Source of the DNA: Hypericum androsaemum
Lineage: Eukaryota; Streptophyta; Magnoliopsida; Malpighiales; Hypericaceae
DNA length: 64,000 bases
Direction: 5' to 3'
Assembly: GCA_963995505.1 (NCBI GenBank)
Contig: OZ023186.1
Span: 8,067,570-8,131,569 of the forward strand
Position 1 is the first letter of the stretch. Each line of letters starts with the position of its first letter. The position numbers and the translations under genes are program-made. The notes beneath the pieces are model-generated. The model was not told where the DNA came from, ran no database searches, and saw nothing but the letters and a program-made list of their open reading frames with translations. Shown in pieces: positions 11,962 to 21,649 of the stretch.

Positions 11962-12900
11962 AAAAGAAGATGAAAAAAACAGTTAACGGCGTGAAGAAGA
12001 TGAAAAGTGCTTGTATGCATTTTTTTATTTTTGAAAAAGTCTTTTTCCTGCATCTCTCTTATTTGTATTTCAATTTATTCTTTTTCATTTTTCATGATGG
12101 TTCATGCTTTCTTTATTTATTTGACTTCCATTTCTTTTTCAATTCTCCAGGATCAGGGCAAGTCAGGCCCTGGAGCTTTATATGGCTATGGATAGCGGCT
12201 CTGACGGCGGCTGGTCTACTAGGAGACAGCTCCGGCGGCTACTCAGGCGGCTACTCGGAAGCAAGTGTCAATCAAGAGCCTGCTGTCGGCCCTTCGAATC
12301 CAAACCACGCTGGCCCCTCTGCTATCAGCGGCCCAGATTCAAATCAGTCTTTCACTATGGAGCATCCGCCAAATCCATTCCAGGAGGAGGGAGAGCGGGG
12401 AGATCTTATCAGGCGTGCCCATAGACTTGTTTCCGAGCAATTAAAGCATTTCTGCGAACGAGGGAAAAGTGGAGACAGTAACAGGTCACTTACCATTATG
12501 ATGAAGCGGCATTATACATTTTAAAGACAGATATGGAGATTTATTTTTATACAAATGAGGAAATTCGGGAGCTTATTGACAAAAAAAAAAAACCTGAAAG
12601 TATGAAAGAAATCTATGAGCCCTTTCGCGAAAAAAAAAGTGAAGCTGCTTTGATTATTGCTGAAAAGAAAAACCGCTTCGCCCCTCTCTTTTTTTTCTTC
12701 CTTCTCTTGGTTTGATATGGAAAGAAGTATAAAGTGAAAAAGGGTCTGGTCTGACAGAAAGCGGTGTAGGCAGGGCATCTTTGGTCTTCTGTTCGTGGGA
12801 GAGAGGAGAGTGGGAAAGTGGGCTCCTTTCACTTGACTTTATACTTGATTTTAAGTTCAGCTTACTTATAAAAGTGCAAGTTTGATAGGAAATGAGCATA
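11962..12900 (+). other. Unrecognised mitochondrial-style ORF cluster downstream of atp1
   Basis: A 184-codon frame (11970-12524) has a Phe/Leu-rich hydrophobic N-terminal half and a hydrophilic Pro/Ser/Glu C-terminal half (PSNPNHAGPSAISGPDSNQS, then an acidic-basic helix DLIRRAHRLVSEQLKHFCE). A second frame (12533-12715) reads TNEEIRELIDKKKK and EIYEPFREKKS and could be its frameshifted continuation, since a 12-A run and an 8-A run lie inside it. The layout, a membrane segment joined to an unrelated soluble part downstream of a respiratory gene, resembles chimeric mitochondrial ORFs, but I recognise no specific family. No expression signal was seen. Confidence 0.35.
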
Positions 12901-15877
12901 TGGCAGAAGGACGCAAATGACTCGAGGGTCGAGGGACGGAGATCAGGCAGGAAGCTTCACATCAGTACCCTTTGTTAGTTTCCAGGTCTCGCGTGTGGGA
13001 TAGAGCGTGAGTTGAAGAGCAGCCTAAAAATAAAAACCCAGACTTATTGTTGGAATGCAGTGTATAGAGAATCTTGGGGGAAGCGGTCCACGAATCCCGA
13101 TCGAGCAGATGCTTCAACGGGAATGAAAGTGGTTAGGCTCAATAAGTGCATCGAAGCGTCCAAAGGGAGGACAAGAAGGCGGTCAAATGCGTGTTCGTTG
13201 GATCTTCAGCCTTGGGAAAGGACCTCTCAATCCGCCGACCTTGACTGAAAAAAGCTCCCAATTAGGTCAGTAGCTGGCCGAGTAGCTGATAGACCAAATA
13301 AGCACAGTAGCTGTTTAGAGCCGAAGGAGCTTTCCACTTTTTGGGATTATATAGCCTTCGCACTTACCTTTAGGGGATCGAAGTTGGATGAATCTCCAGT
13401 GGTTCCTTCCATCGGCGTCATCGAACCACGTTAGCAATCCAGAAAAACTTGAAGATCGAAACGACCAGTCAAAATAATTGATATGTTTAGTTCTGTTCTT
13501 CTCCTAGTTTTATAGTACACCCATGTAGAAGGATCTTTCCGACGCTAAGCGCGCTGCATCTTCTGTCTAAGTGAAGAATATCTTGTCCTTCTCCTTCCAG
13601 GTGAGCATCCCTCATAGGAATTCCAACCATCAGATCAGGGGCTTCCTATAGAGGCCAAATACACTCTACCTGAAAATGAGACAGAAATGAATGCAAGACT
13701 TCGAAAGCTTGCAAAGCTTGAAGAAATGAAATGGATGATTTGAGATCCGTTGAATGTTGACCATAAAGCGTGAAAGTCTTTTTACTCCTACTTGAATAGA
13801 AGAATGAAGGGAGGAAGTTCATTTCCCCTTCTCCGGCTAACCGATAGGGAAATCCTTACACAAGCCCAAAAACGTGAACTCGATCTTCAGCCATTACCAC
13901 GATTCGATCAGGCCTGAACTTCAAGGAAAATAAAGGCGAAAAGCAAGAAAAAGCCTCGCCTATGACCTTTTTGAAAGGTACCATTGACTCGATAGAAAAG
14001 GAAGAAAGCAACCTCCCTCACTCAAACCGAAAGAAGGATTTTGTCCGAGACGGATTAGGCTGAAAGGCAAGATGGGCTGATAGGCTTTGGAAGTTGCCGG
14101 CTTGATACGATCGGGAATGCTTCTCCAACCTCAAAGATGAGTCCCTCCCTTCATTACACAAACTACTCAAGCAAAAGCAAATTCAACCTTCAAATACGGG
14201 ACTGGACAAAGAAACGGAATCTCATAGACTGTATCCACGACACCAACAGAGAGAGAAGGAAAGGAAGAAGAGGAAAACGAGTGAAACCGCACTTCATTCA
14301 TGAATTGAATTTTTGAGTAGAATCAAAAGAGACCTGGTTCCCCTCTGTGGCATCATCATTTACGCAACTGAGTTAAGAGGGATCAGAGGATCTTCTATCT
14401 CTAACCGGGAAAGGAGCGGAACATGAAGACTTTGAACAGCATGGATTTTTCAAAGCCTTTCATTATATATAATATATATATATAATGAGATTGAACGAGA
14501 TAATCAAACAAAGTCAGAAGAGAACTCGATAGGAAGAAGAAGAGCATAAAGGTTTTCGAAGTCTTCAAGCCCTGTTTCAGCTGAGAGCATTGATTCCCCT
14601 GGCACCTCTCTTCCATAAAGAAAGCAAGCAAACTAAAACCGGTCTCCCATTGTTGTTGGCAAGGAGGCACAAGAGGCCATCAGCCAGGAAGCCAGTTTCG
14701 ATAAAAAAGTCTATGATTGATGATAGTAGGGGTGAAGTAAGAACCTGATCTTGCTCTCTTCTATGACGGCATTAGAGGAGTGAGCCTGCCCTTCATTCAG
14801 CAGGTCTCAAAGTAGATCTTTATGATAGGTGGAAAAGCTACAAGCCATTACCCAAGTTCCGTGCCGTCTTTTCTTTCTTGATCCGCAAGAAGATTGAAGA
14901 GTTCTAACTTGATCTCATGTCTTCTTTTTTCCCAACAAAAATTTATTATTATAGTAGGTATTCTCTTTCGTTACAAAAAGTGTCAAATATCAAAGAAAAA
15001 AGGAAAAAGCCAGACGACAAGAGGGGAAAGCAGCGATAGCAGCTCGACCGACGGAAGAAGTCAAAGGGGAAGCCTGATCGGACCCAAAGTCCGGTACATG
15101 AGAAGCACCTTAAAACTGTCATCGCACTGTCCAAAATAAGAAGATCAGCAGGGTCAAAGTTTACGTTTCGTGACTTTGCTTAGCTTCCAGTCTTGAATGG
15201 AAAAAAGCTGCTTGACCTTCAGACAAAGGCAAGCTATCCGGCTTGATTCACATTTTATTCTTGATTAGAGGGGCGTAGCGACATTGTTATAGAAGTATCC
15301 AGGCCAAAATGGAAAGCAATCGAGGGAAAGGGTAGAACATGAAAGATTTTCTGATCTTTTTTTGTCCGGAGGTGTAACAATCGATTAGGTCAGTAGCGGA
15401 ATGCCATTTGACCTTACTGAGAGGTTCAATAGCGCGTTCAGGCCCTCGGGAGAGGAGGAATCCCTATTAACGAGGAGTCCAACTATCGTATCGAATCAAA
15501 GAGGTCTGAAGCAAGGAGTGCTAACCCGCCCTATGGAAAGGGCAAAGGTAGAACCGTCCTCGTTAGCCTATGAATAAGAGAAGATGAGGTATGTGAAAGT
15601 GCTCTTTTGGGCAAGTGAGTCACATGCGTTCAAGTCAAAACAATAGAAAGTAACTCGACCTTAGGCAGAGCCGCTCAAACAAAGATAGCTTCTTGATCCA
15701 CATATCTCATTGATGACGCGATAGGGGCGGAATGCCAAGCCGCTCTAACACCATTCCATTGGGGGAGTCCCATTCAGACGGACAAGACAGAGGCCAGTGA
15801 CGGGGCTGACGTCAGAGAAGAAAGGCAAGTCACAAGTAGTACGCCTGGTTCACGAGGTTCTACCACTGAAGGGCCCA
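12901..15877. other. Mitochondrial-type non-coding stretch
   Basis: About 3 kb without a recognisable gene. Open frames at 13012-13248, 14401-14670 and 14894-15139 are short and featureless. There is an AT dinucleotide-rich tract at 14464-14485. The last 100 bases resemble the usual spacer upstream of the mitochondrial small-subunit rRNA gene and lead directly into the rRNA stub. Confidence 0.45.
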
Positions 15878-15947
15878 ATCATAGTCAAAAGAAGAGTTTG
15901 ATCCTGGCTCAGAAGGAAGGCTAGCTATATGCTTAACACATGCAAGT
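15878..15947 (+). rRNA. rrn18: 5' fragment of mitochondrial 18S rRNA gene
   Basis: Seventy bases beginning ATCATAGTCAAAAGAAGAGT match the start of the small-subunit rRNA, including AGAGTTTGATCCTGGCTCAG (the universal 27F site) and GCTTAACACATGCAAGT. The match stops abruptly after GCAAGT, where the molecule would continue CGAACG; an A run and unrelated DNA follow. One visible change is AAGGAAGGCTAG instead of AAGGAACGCTAG. It is a non-functional stub left by a recombination or insertion breakpoint at 15947/15948. Confidence 0.9.
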
Positions 15948-17058
15948 AAAAAAAAAAAGAATAAAAGAAAGAAGGTTCACAGTTTAAGTATGCCCTCAAG
16001 ATGCATCCACTGAGACTATAATTCTCGGAGAGGGACAAAGCCTTGATTGTGTTCAATCAGCCACTCTCCTTTCTTTGACGGTCGGTGGGGTTGAAAGCAG
16101 GGCACTACCAAGCATTAGCCCCAAAGAAGCGAGATCGCAAACTTAGCGCATTTCAGGGCAACAAATAAACCCAGTTGCGCTTTCAAAGTCGAACATCGGG
16201 CTTTCAGCGCTGAGTTTCCAGACTAAGTGAGTTAGATACTCTGGGACTCAGAATCTCACTTTATCTTCATCACGGGGCGCATTCGTCTATCGATCTTAGT
16301 CTTAGATAAATGGGTGGTAGCCACTACGTCAAGAGCAAATCTAAGAGAGAGAGAAAGAGTTTCTTGCCTTTTCCTCGATGAGTTGAAGGTTTGTTACTCC
16401 TTTGCTGCGATCGTACCTTCTTTTTTAGCGAGTAGAACTTGAAAGATAGTGGTCAACGCCACAGGCAGACGCCAAAACAATAGAACTTGACAGATATTTA
16501 CTTTTTTCAGCATTTCTTGTCACCATGACCAGCCCTGGTGGGTGAAGGAAAGAAAGTCTCAGCGCTAACTCAAACGACGGACAATCGACCAACGGGAGAG
16601 AAAGAACCCGAATAGAGAAAATTCCCTATTGAGCCTAAGGCGCGCATCTCCTCTTTGAAAGAGTAAATTTCCGCTCAAAGCAGTGAAAGCAAAGAAAGCA
16701 GTCAACAAGTCTCATCCCAGGGGGACTTTAAACAGCATTGAACTCTCCTCCTCGCTTACCTTTATTGATCTGATTTTTGAGAAGAAGTGAAAGAAGGTTT
16801 CAGAACTCGGTCTCATTCTGAGTCCATTTTTTTGAAGCTTTTTCATATTTTTCATTAAAGCGTTTGAGAGATGGCTTTCAAACTTGTAGGGCTATCCTGC
16901 CGATCAACCCGGGTGAATTCGACTGATGCTGTGCTTTTTATGTTATGCTTCAACAAAAATTCTTATACGAGAACGAGAATGGGGGGTCGTGGAAGGAATT
17001 GGGTTCGATATCCCATAGCCCCAATGTGGCTAAAAAGACAGATTCAACGAGATATACC
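15948..17058. other. Spacer and rps4 leader
   Basis: It opens with an 11-A run and purine-rich DNA directly after the rRNA breakpoint, then spacer with no recognisable gene. A 72-codon frame (16871-17089) overlaps the start of rps4 in another frame and is probably part of its leader. Confidence 0.45.
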
Positions 17059-18106
17059 ATGCGATTTAAAAATTCTCGTCTACTTTTAGGAAATGTTTGG
17101 AACAGAGAACTTACAATAATACAACGTCGCATTCTCAGAAGATTGAGGAAGAAGAAGGAATATATAAAGAGAAAGATTGATTCGAGAAAAAATCTTAACA
17201 GTTCCATCCAATTACAAACTACACGAAAGTTGCCCCTTTTTCATGGAGATTTAACCATCACAGAGATGCACAGAGGAAGAGAACGAACTTCATATATCCC
17301 TTTTCTACTCAATCTAGAAACAAGATCGGACGTTATTCTGGTTCGTCTCCATTTTTGTGAAACTATTCCTCAAGCAAGGCAGCCGATAAGTCATCGAAGG
17401 GTTTGTGTGAATAATAGAATGGTAAGCATTATTCATTTGAAAGTGTCCTACGGGGATATAATCTCTTTTCAAGAAAATGATGCAAGAATCCGTGGTGAAG
17501 AAATAAGGAGATCTTTCTATAAAGAAATATTAGTTGAAAAAAGAATAGGCAAATTTCTGAATTACCCGGTAAGAATGTGGAGAAGAACTAAAACAGAATG
17601 GTTCCACCTACTCAAAACTAAGAGGGGATGCCGCCTACTATTAAAATCCCGGTTTTTGAAACAGTTGCGTTCTTTTATGCAAAAATCAGACTTAAAAAAA
17701 AACAAAGAAGTTTGGATCCAAAAAATTATGCTTAGGCAGTTCCTTCGCCGAGCACAACAGAATGAAGATAAATTTGTATTATTTCAAATCCCTATTCTTA
17801 TCGAAGAAAAGGAACGATAAAAATAGAAATCTTCCTACTCGAATAATCAGTCCTATAGTTTACAACTCTTTTATATATATAAAGTCGATCTATTGCTTCG
17901 CATCCTTCCAAAAGGTTAGTATGAAGAGAAGGAAGAGAAGAATCAAAAGGATCGAACTACCTACTCATTTTTCGGAGGTGAATCATAGAACACTAAAAGC
18001 TGTGGTATCTTATGGACCTAACATAGGTAATATCCCTCACGACATAAGATTTAAAGATTTGAACCTTCTTCTTCGGAGTGGAAATGGACGTGGCCAAAAC
18101 ATATAA
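17059..18106 (+). pseudogene. rps4: Mitochondrial ribosomal protein S4, frameshifted
   Basis: Small-subunit assembly protein S4 in two frames. The first part (17059-17694) begins MRFKNSRLLLGNVWNREL and carries the RNA-binding S4 region around HRRVCVNNRMVSI. The second part, in the +2 frame from about 17702 to 18106, includes the conserved tail LKAVVSYGPNIGNIPHDIR and ends NGRGQNI, as known S4 proteins do. The switch falls in a nine-A run at 17694-17702; one base fewer would restore the frame. The frame is also open upstream to 16945, but the family start is near 17059. LHFCETIPQARQ has cysteine for the usual arginine, again CGT to TGT. RNA editing would not correct an indel, so this is a pseudogene unless the A count is a sequencing error. 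Confidence 0.9.
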
Positions 18107-18479
18107 AGATCGGGACATGGGAATAGCCGTAAAAATAATAGTAACGAGACGGAAAGACTGGATTTTGAAGATTTGAATCTCTCTTACATTTTACATAAAA
18201 CATTCTCGAAATGTCAATATATTCATTCTTTCATTCTTCCCCAGCAAATAGCGCCCCGCCGCGGCCATTGGTGAGGCGAACGACGCTGCCTTTCGGGGAG
18301 TCTAAACTTCTTTCCGAAACCTCCTCGTCCATTAAGTCAGTAGCTTTTCCAGGCCTTCAAAGCTGGCCATGCGATCTACTAAAAGGCGAAGAGAACCGTC
18401 TTAAGACGGTTGGGTGAAGAGGACAGAGAGCTCTTATACTTGAATTGATCAAGGTAGATAGTGGCAACCCAGTTACCCT
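18107..18479. other. Right end of the mitochondrial-derived block
   Basis: Mitochondrial-type spacer downstream of rps4. It contains the second copy of the 24-bp repeat (18385-18408), which extends to a perfect 18-bp palindrome AACCGTCTTAAGACGGTT at 18394-18411. The texture changes to AT-rich nuclear DNA somewhere between about 18420 and 18500; I cannot place the junction exactly. Confidence 0.5.
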
Positions 18480-18950
18480 CTATGCCCTAATTGGTTTCAA
18501 AAAGTGGAGGTTTCCTGGGTGCCTTAATCCGGTCGGTCTGCCCCTGGACTCCTCCGGGTTGTAAATGCGACGTACAAGTCGTCCACTTCGTAACTTCATT
18601 GGAGTATTAGGGACAATTTTCTCTAGAACTCTCCATTTGCCCAAATATAGAATGAGAAGTTGAAAGCCATCCTTATGTGTACCATATCCAATAGGCAGGA
18701 AAAACTTAAAATCTTCCTTTATCCTCAACGTGACTAGGAGATCTCTGAACATCAAATGCCAATCATTTCTCCCGTCATAACCTCCAGCCCAAATGCACTC
18801 CTGCATCTCTTGGTGAACAGAATATATGTGCTCCGTAAGCACTTTGCTGCTATCCTTATGCTCCCACCAGGAGATCTGGCACTTCAGTATCTTTTGTCGC
18901 AGCGTGTGTGAATAAGGATCCCAACGCATAGTCGTCTTGGACTTCACCAT
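18480..18950 (-). CDS. Unrecognised 156-residue ORF
   Basis: The frame begins MVKSKTTMRWDPYSH at 18950. It is basic and has a protein-like composition with several tryptophans (ISWWEHK, AGGYDGRNDWHLMFRDLL) and a basic C-terminal part (MKLRSGRLVRR). I recognise no family. Just upstream on the same strand is a pyrimidine-rich stretch ending TTTTGTTGCAG, a good 3' splice site eight bases before the ATG, preceded by AT-rich intron-like DNA. It could be an exon of a nuclear gene, or a reading frame in the leader of the copia element whose primer site is at 21077. Confidence 0.35.
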   Translation of the reverse strand: MVKSKTTMRWDPYSHTLRQKILKCQISWWEHKDSSKVLTEHIYSVHQEMQECIWAGGYDGRNDWHLMFRDLLVTLRIKEDFKFFLPIGYGTHKDGFQLLILYLGKWRVLEKIVPNTPMKLRSGRLVRRIYNPEESRGRPTGLRHPGNLHFLKPIRA

Positions 18951-18995
18951 CGTTGGTCTGCAACAAAATGACAGAAAAAATTGGGTCAATCTCAT

Positions 18996-21076
18996 ATTTT
19001 TTCAAAGATTAAAAATCATAATTTTCATTCAAACGATGATTCAAACATCAAAGATATGTTCACAATTGAACTTTATATGTGATTAATAGGTCATATTATT
19101 TTCCATATTTTCTAGTGTCCAAACTTTAAAAATATGAAAAAAATATTTTAAGAACTTGTTCTAGAAATATTATGGTTTATTAAATTATTACATTAATTTT
19201 CTAAACCAACTTATTAAAAATAAGTTTCTTGTAAAACCCCTTTTAAAATAAAAACTTATTTAACTTGAATAAACCACAAGTTTATTCAATTAGACCCAAA
19301 ATAATAAAAAAAGCCCATGTTGACTTTGCCATTTTGGTTAACTTGGGCCAGATAATTGGAGGCCCAGAATGTGAACTAGGTCCACATGGACTCCTTAGTC
19401 AACGCAAGATGGGCCACGTCCCACCTCTGATATGGGAAGCCCGCGTTGACTGGCCAACACAGATCGTGGGCTTGGTCGAGACAGAGGCCCGCGAACTTTG
19501 GTCTTTCTCCTTCTTTTATTTCGGGCTTGGCCTGAGTTTGCTTAAAAACTCTAAAGCCCATTTGGATTCTATTTTCTCAAAAACAGAATTAAAAAAAAAT
19601 TAGGCCCAAGTTTTAGAAATAATTTGGGTCCACCAAAAATTATTTCTCGGCCCTATGACGAAAAATTGCAGCTGCCTCGTTTTGGATTCATAATTAGACA
19701 CTTTCATATTATTTAAATCCAGAAATTTGGCCCATCAATTATTTTACCCATCCAAAAATCAACCCAGTCTCAAAACTAGGCCTAATTTAAATATATTTCA
19801 CTCGGCCCAATTACGAATTAGGCCCAAAGTGAGAATAGGGTCTTGGCCAAGAAAAAAAAATCCATCTTCTTCTCCAAGAAAACGCGCTGCCGACGAGCAT
19901 CCGGGAATTTCTCCGGCGTGACCATCGCCGAAATGGCCATCTACCGCCGAGACCATCTCTGTCCGTGACATGCCGTGAGCTCCTGTCGTTCGTGGTCTTC
20001 CCTCGGGATCGAGGTGGTTACCGCGGTCACCTTGTCGAATGGCTCCTGTAAACTTTTTGCCAGGATCTACATCGATCGACCTTTTTCTCTTGTCGATTCT
20101 TGCAGTTGCTGGTCGACGATTCGCTCGCCGCAAGGACCTCCAGTCCGCTCGCCTCCCCGACAGTCGCAAGTGTAGTGTTCGGTGTTATCTCCTTCCGGTG
20201 TCAAAAACACTATCGTCACCGCCTCATCAAAACCGTCGTGGCCCACCTCGTGCTGCGACCCCTAGAACATCATCAATTTTTTGAGCATCTTCTTCTCTTG
20301 TTGTCAAGACCATACAAGCTAATTGTTGAACTTATGATCAAGTGTAGTGTTCGGTGTTATCTCCTTCCGGTGTCAAAAACACTATCGTCACCGCCTCATC
20401 AAAACCGTCGTGGCCCACCTCGTGCTGCGACCCCTAGAACATCATCAATTTTTCGAGCATCTTCTTCTCTTGTTGTCGAGACCATACAAGCTAATTGTTG
20501 AACTTATGATCAAGTGTTCACTTGATGCAGTAAGCAATCGAACGAGAATGGCAGACGAGCCCGGGATTTCGACTCTCGATTTCTCCTAGCACGGAGGTCA
20601 GTCGGGCAGACCTTGGTGTGGATGTGAGCGGTCTTCATCTTTAGGTAGTCGCCGGCCATCGTCATCAACGAATTTGGGGTTCGCTTGATGTTGAATTAAA
20701 AATTTGGTAAGGAAGCCCGATCTTTTAACTTAGGGTTCATCGCCCAATTTTGGGGATTTTAAAGGACAAAGATCAATTCAGTCCTCTTAGGGTTGTACGC
20801 GTTTGCACAAAAGGAGGTGGTCCTTTTGTTCGCGTTTCACGCAACAATTGCAGTTTAATACCGCATGTCTTGCGCGTGTGCAAAGAAGGATAAAAACGTG
20901 TGAACTATGGTTCAACAAATTCAGTTCGGTCCCTAGAACTCTCTCTTTTATGCACGGAAGGACGACAGTAGGGTTTTCTTAAGAACATTTTCTTAAAAAT
21001 CCAATTTTTGATCAAAAAACACAGAAAATGTTTTTTATAGCAAAAATCGATTATAGACGAGAACAAATCTCACGAT
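18996..21076. other. AT-rich leader-like region, no recognised gene
   Basis: Non-coding DNA between the unrecognised ORF and the copia primer-binding site. On the minus strand it would be the 5' untranslated region of an element whose 5' LTR is 21091-21566. No gag homology was seen. It includes a GC-richer stretch (19880-20600) holding the 172-bp duplication. Confidence 0.4.
20168..20512. repeat. 172-bp tandem duplication
   Basis: The segment starting AAGTGTAGTGTTCGGTGTTA at 20168 repeats from 20340 with only a few single-base differences. A third copy begins at 20512 (AAGTGTTCACTTG) but breaks off at once. It is a recent local duplication. Confidence 0.9.
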
Positions 21077-21089
21077 GGCTCTGATACCA
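21077..21089 (-). other. Retrotransposon primer-binding site (initiator tRNA-Met)
   Basis: On the minus strand the 13 bases read TGGTATCAGAGCC, the complement of the 3' end of plant initiator methionine tRNA and the usual copia priming site. It sits one base after the LTR end, as expected downstream of a 5' LTR. Confidence 0.85.
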
Positions 21090-21090
21090 A

Positions 21091-21566
21091 TGATGGTTTA
21101 TTATTCAAATATATAATCTTAATTATATGAATAAATCATAAATAAAGGCTATACATAAAGGATTATTTCTTGTAGTGCAGAATCCACTTAAAGTGTTCTT
21201 CAGAAGTTCTTCACAGGATCTTGATGGAGGCTCGTCACTGGTCGATCCCTGCTCAAGTATGAACGAAGCAGGAATTAGATTTCACAGCCTAAAAGCCTAG
21301 TGCTTTCTTAGAGAAAACCTGGACAGAAAAAGAAGCATTTTTTCTCCCTGTGTGTTTGATTATCTGTAGGATTTTCTCCTCTCCCTCTCTCCTCCCAACC
21401 CTTTTCCTTTTAAAAGGAATTTGGAGAGAGATAGTAGGGATTGAGTTGTTATCCCGTATAACAACTTAATCCCTATTAAATATCTTTAAGTTAAATTAAA
21501 AAGATTTATTTTATCTTTTAAGTAATTTAAACTTAAAGGATAAATCATGGGTAGATATTTCCAACA
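21091..21566 (-). mobile_element. Ty1/copia LTR, 476 bp
   Basis: On the minus strand the LTR begins TGTTGGAAATATCTACCC and ends ACCATCA, with the TG...CA termini typical of copia LTRs. On one side is a primer-binding site, making it a 5' LTR; on the other, about 85 bp away, is the end of a copia RNase H, the spacing expected of a 3' LTR. A purine-leaning GGTTCCGGGA precedes it, a weak polypurine tract. No second copy of this LTR was seen, so which element it belongs to is open. Confidence 0.8.
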
Positions 21567-21649
21567 TCCCGGAACCAGCACCATAATGTATTTTACACTT
21601 TAACAATGTAACTCGCATGTTAACGCTTCAATACAGACGCGAAGTGTTA

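Noticed and set aside
1..18450. Interpretation as a genuine mitochondrial genome segment
   Set aside because: Stops in atp1, the rps4 frameshift, CpG-type changes and direct continuity with tens of kilobases of nuclear transposons favour a nuclear insertion. A mis-joined assembly remains possible.
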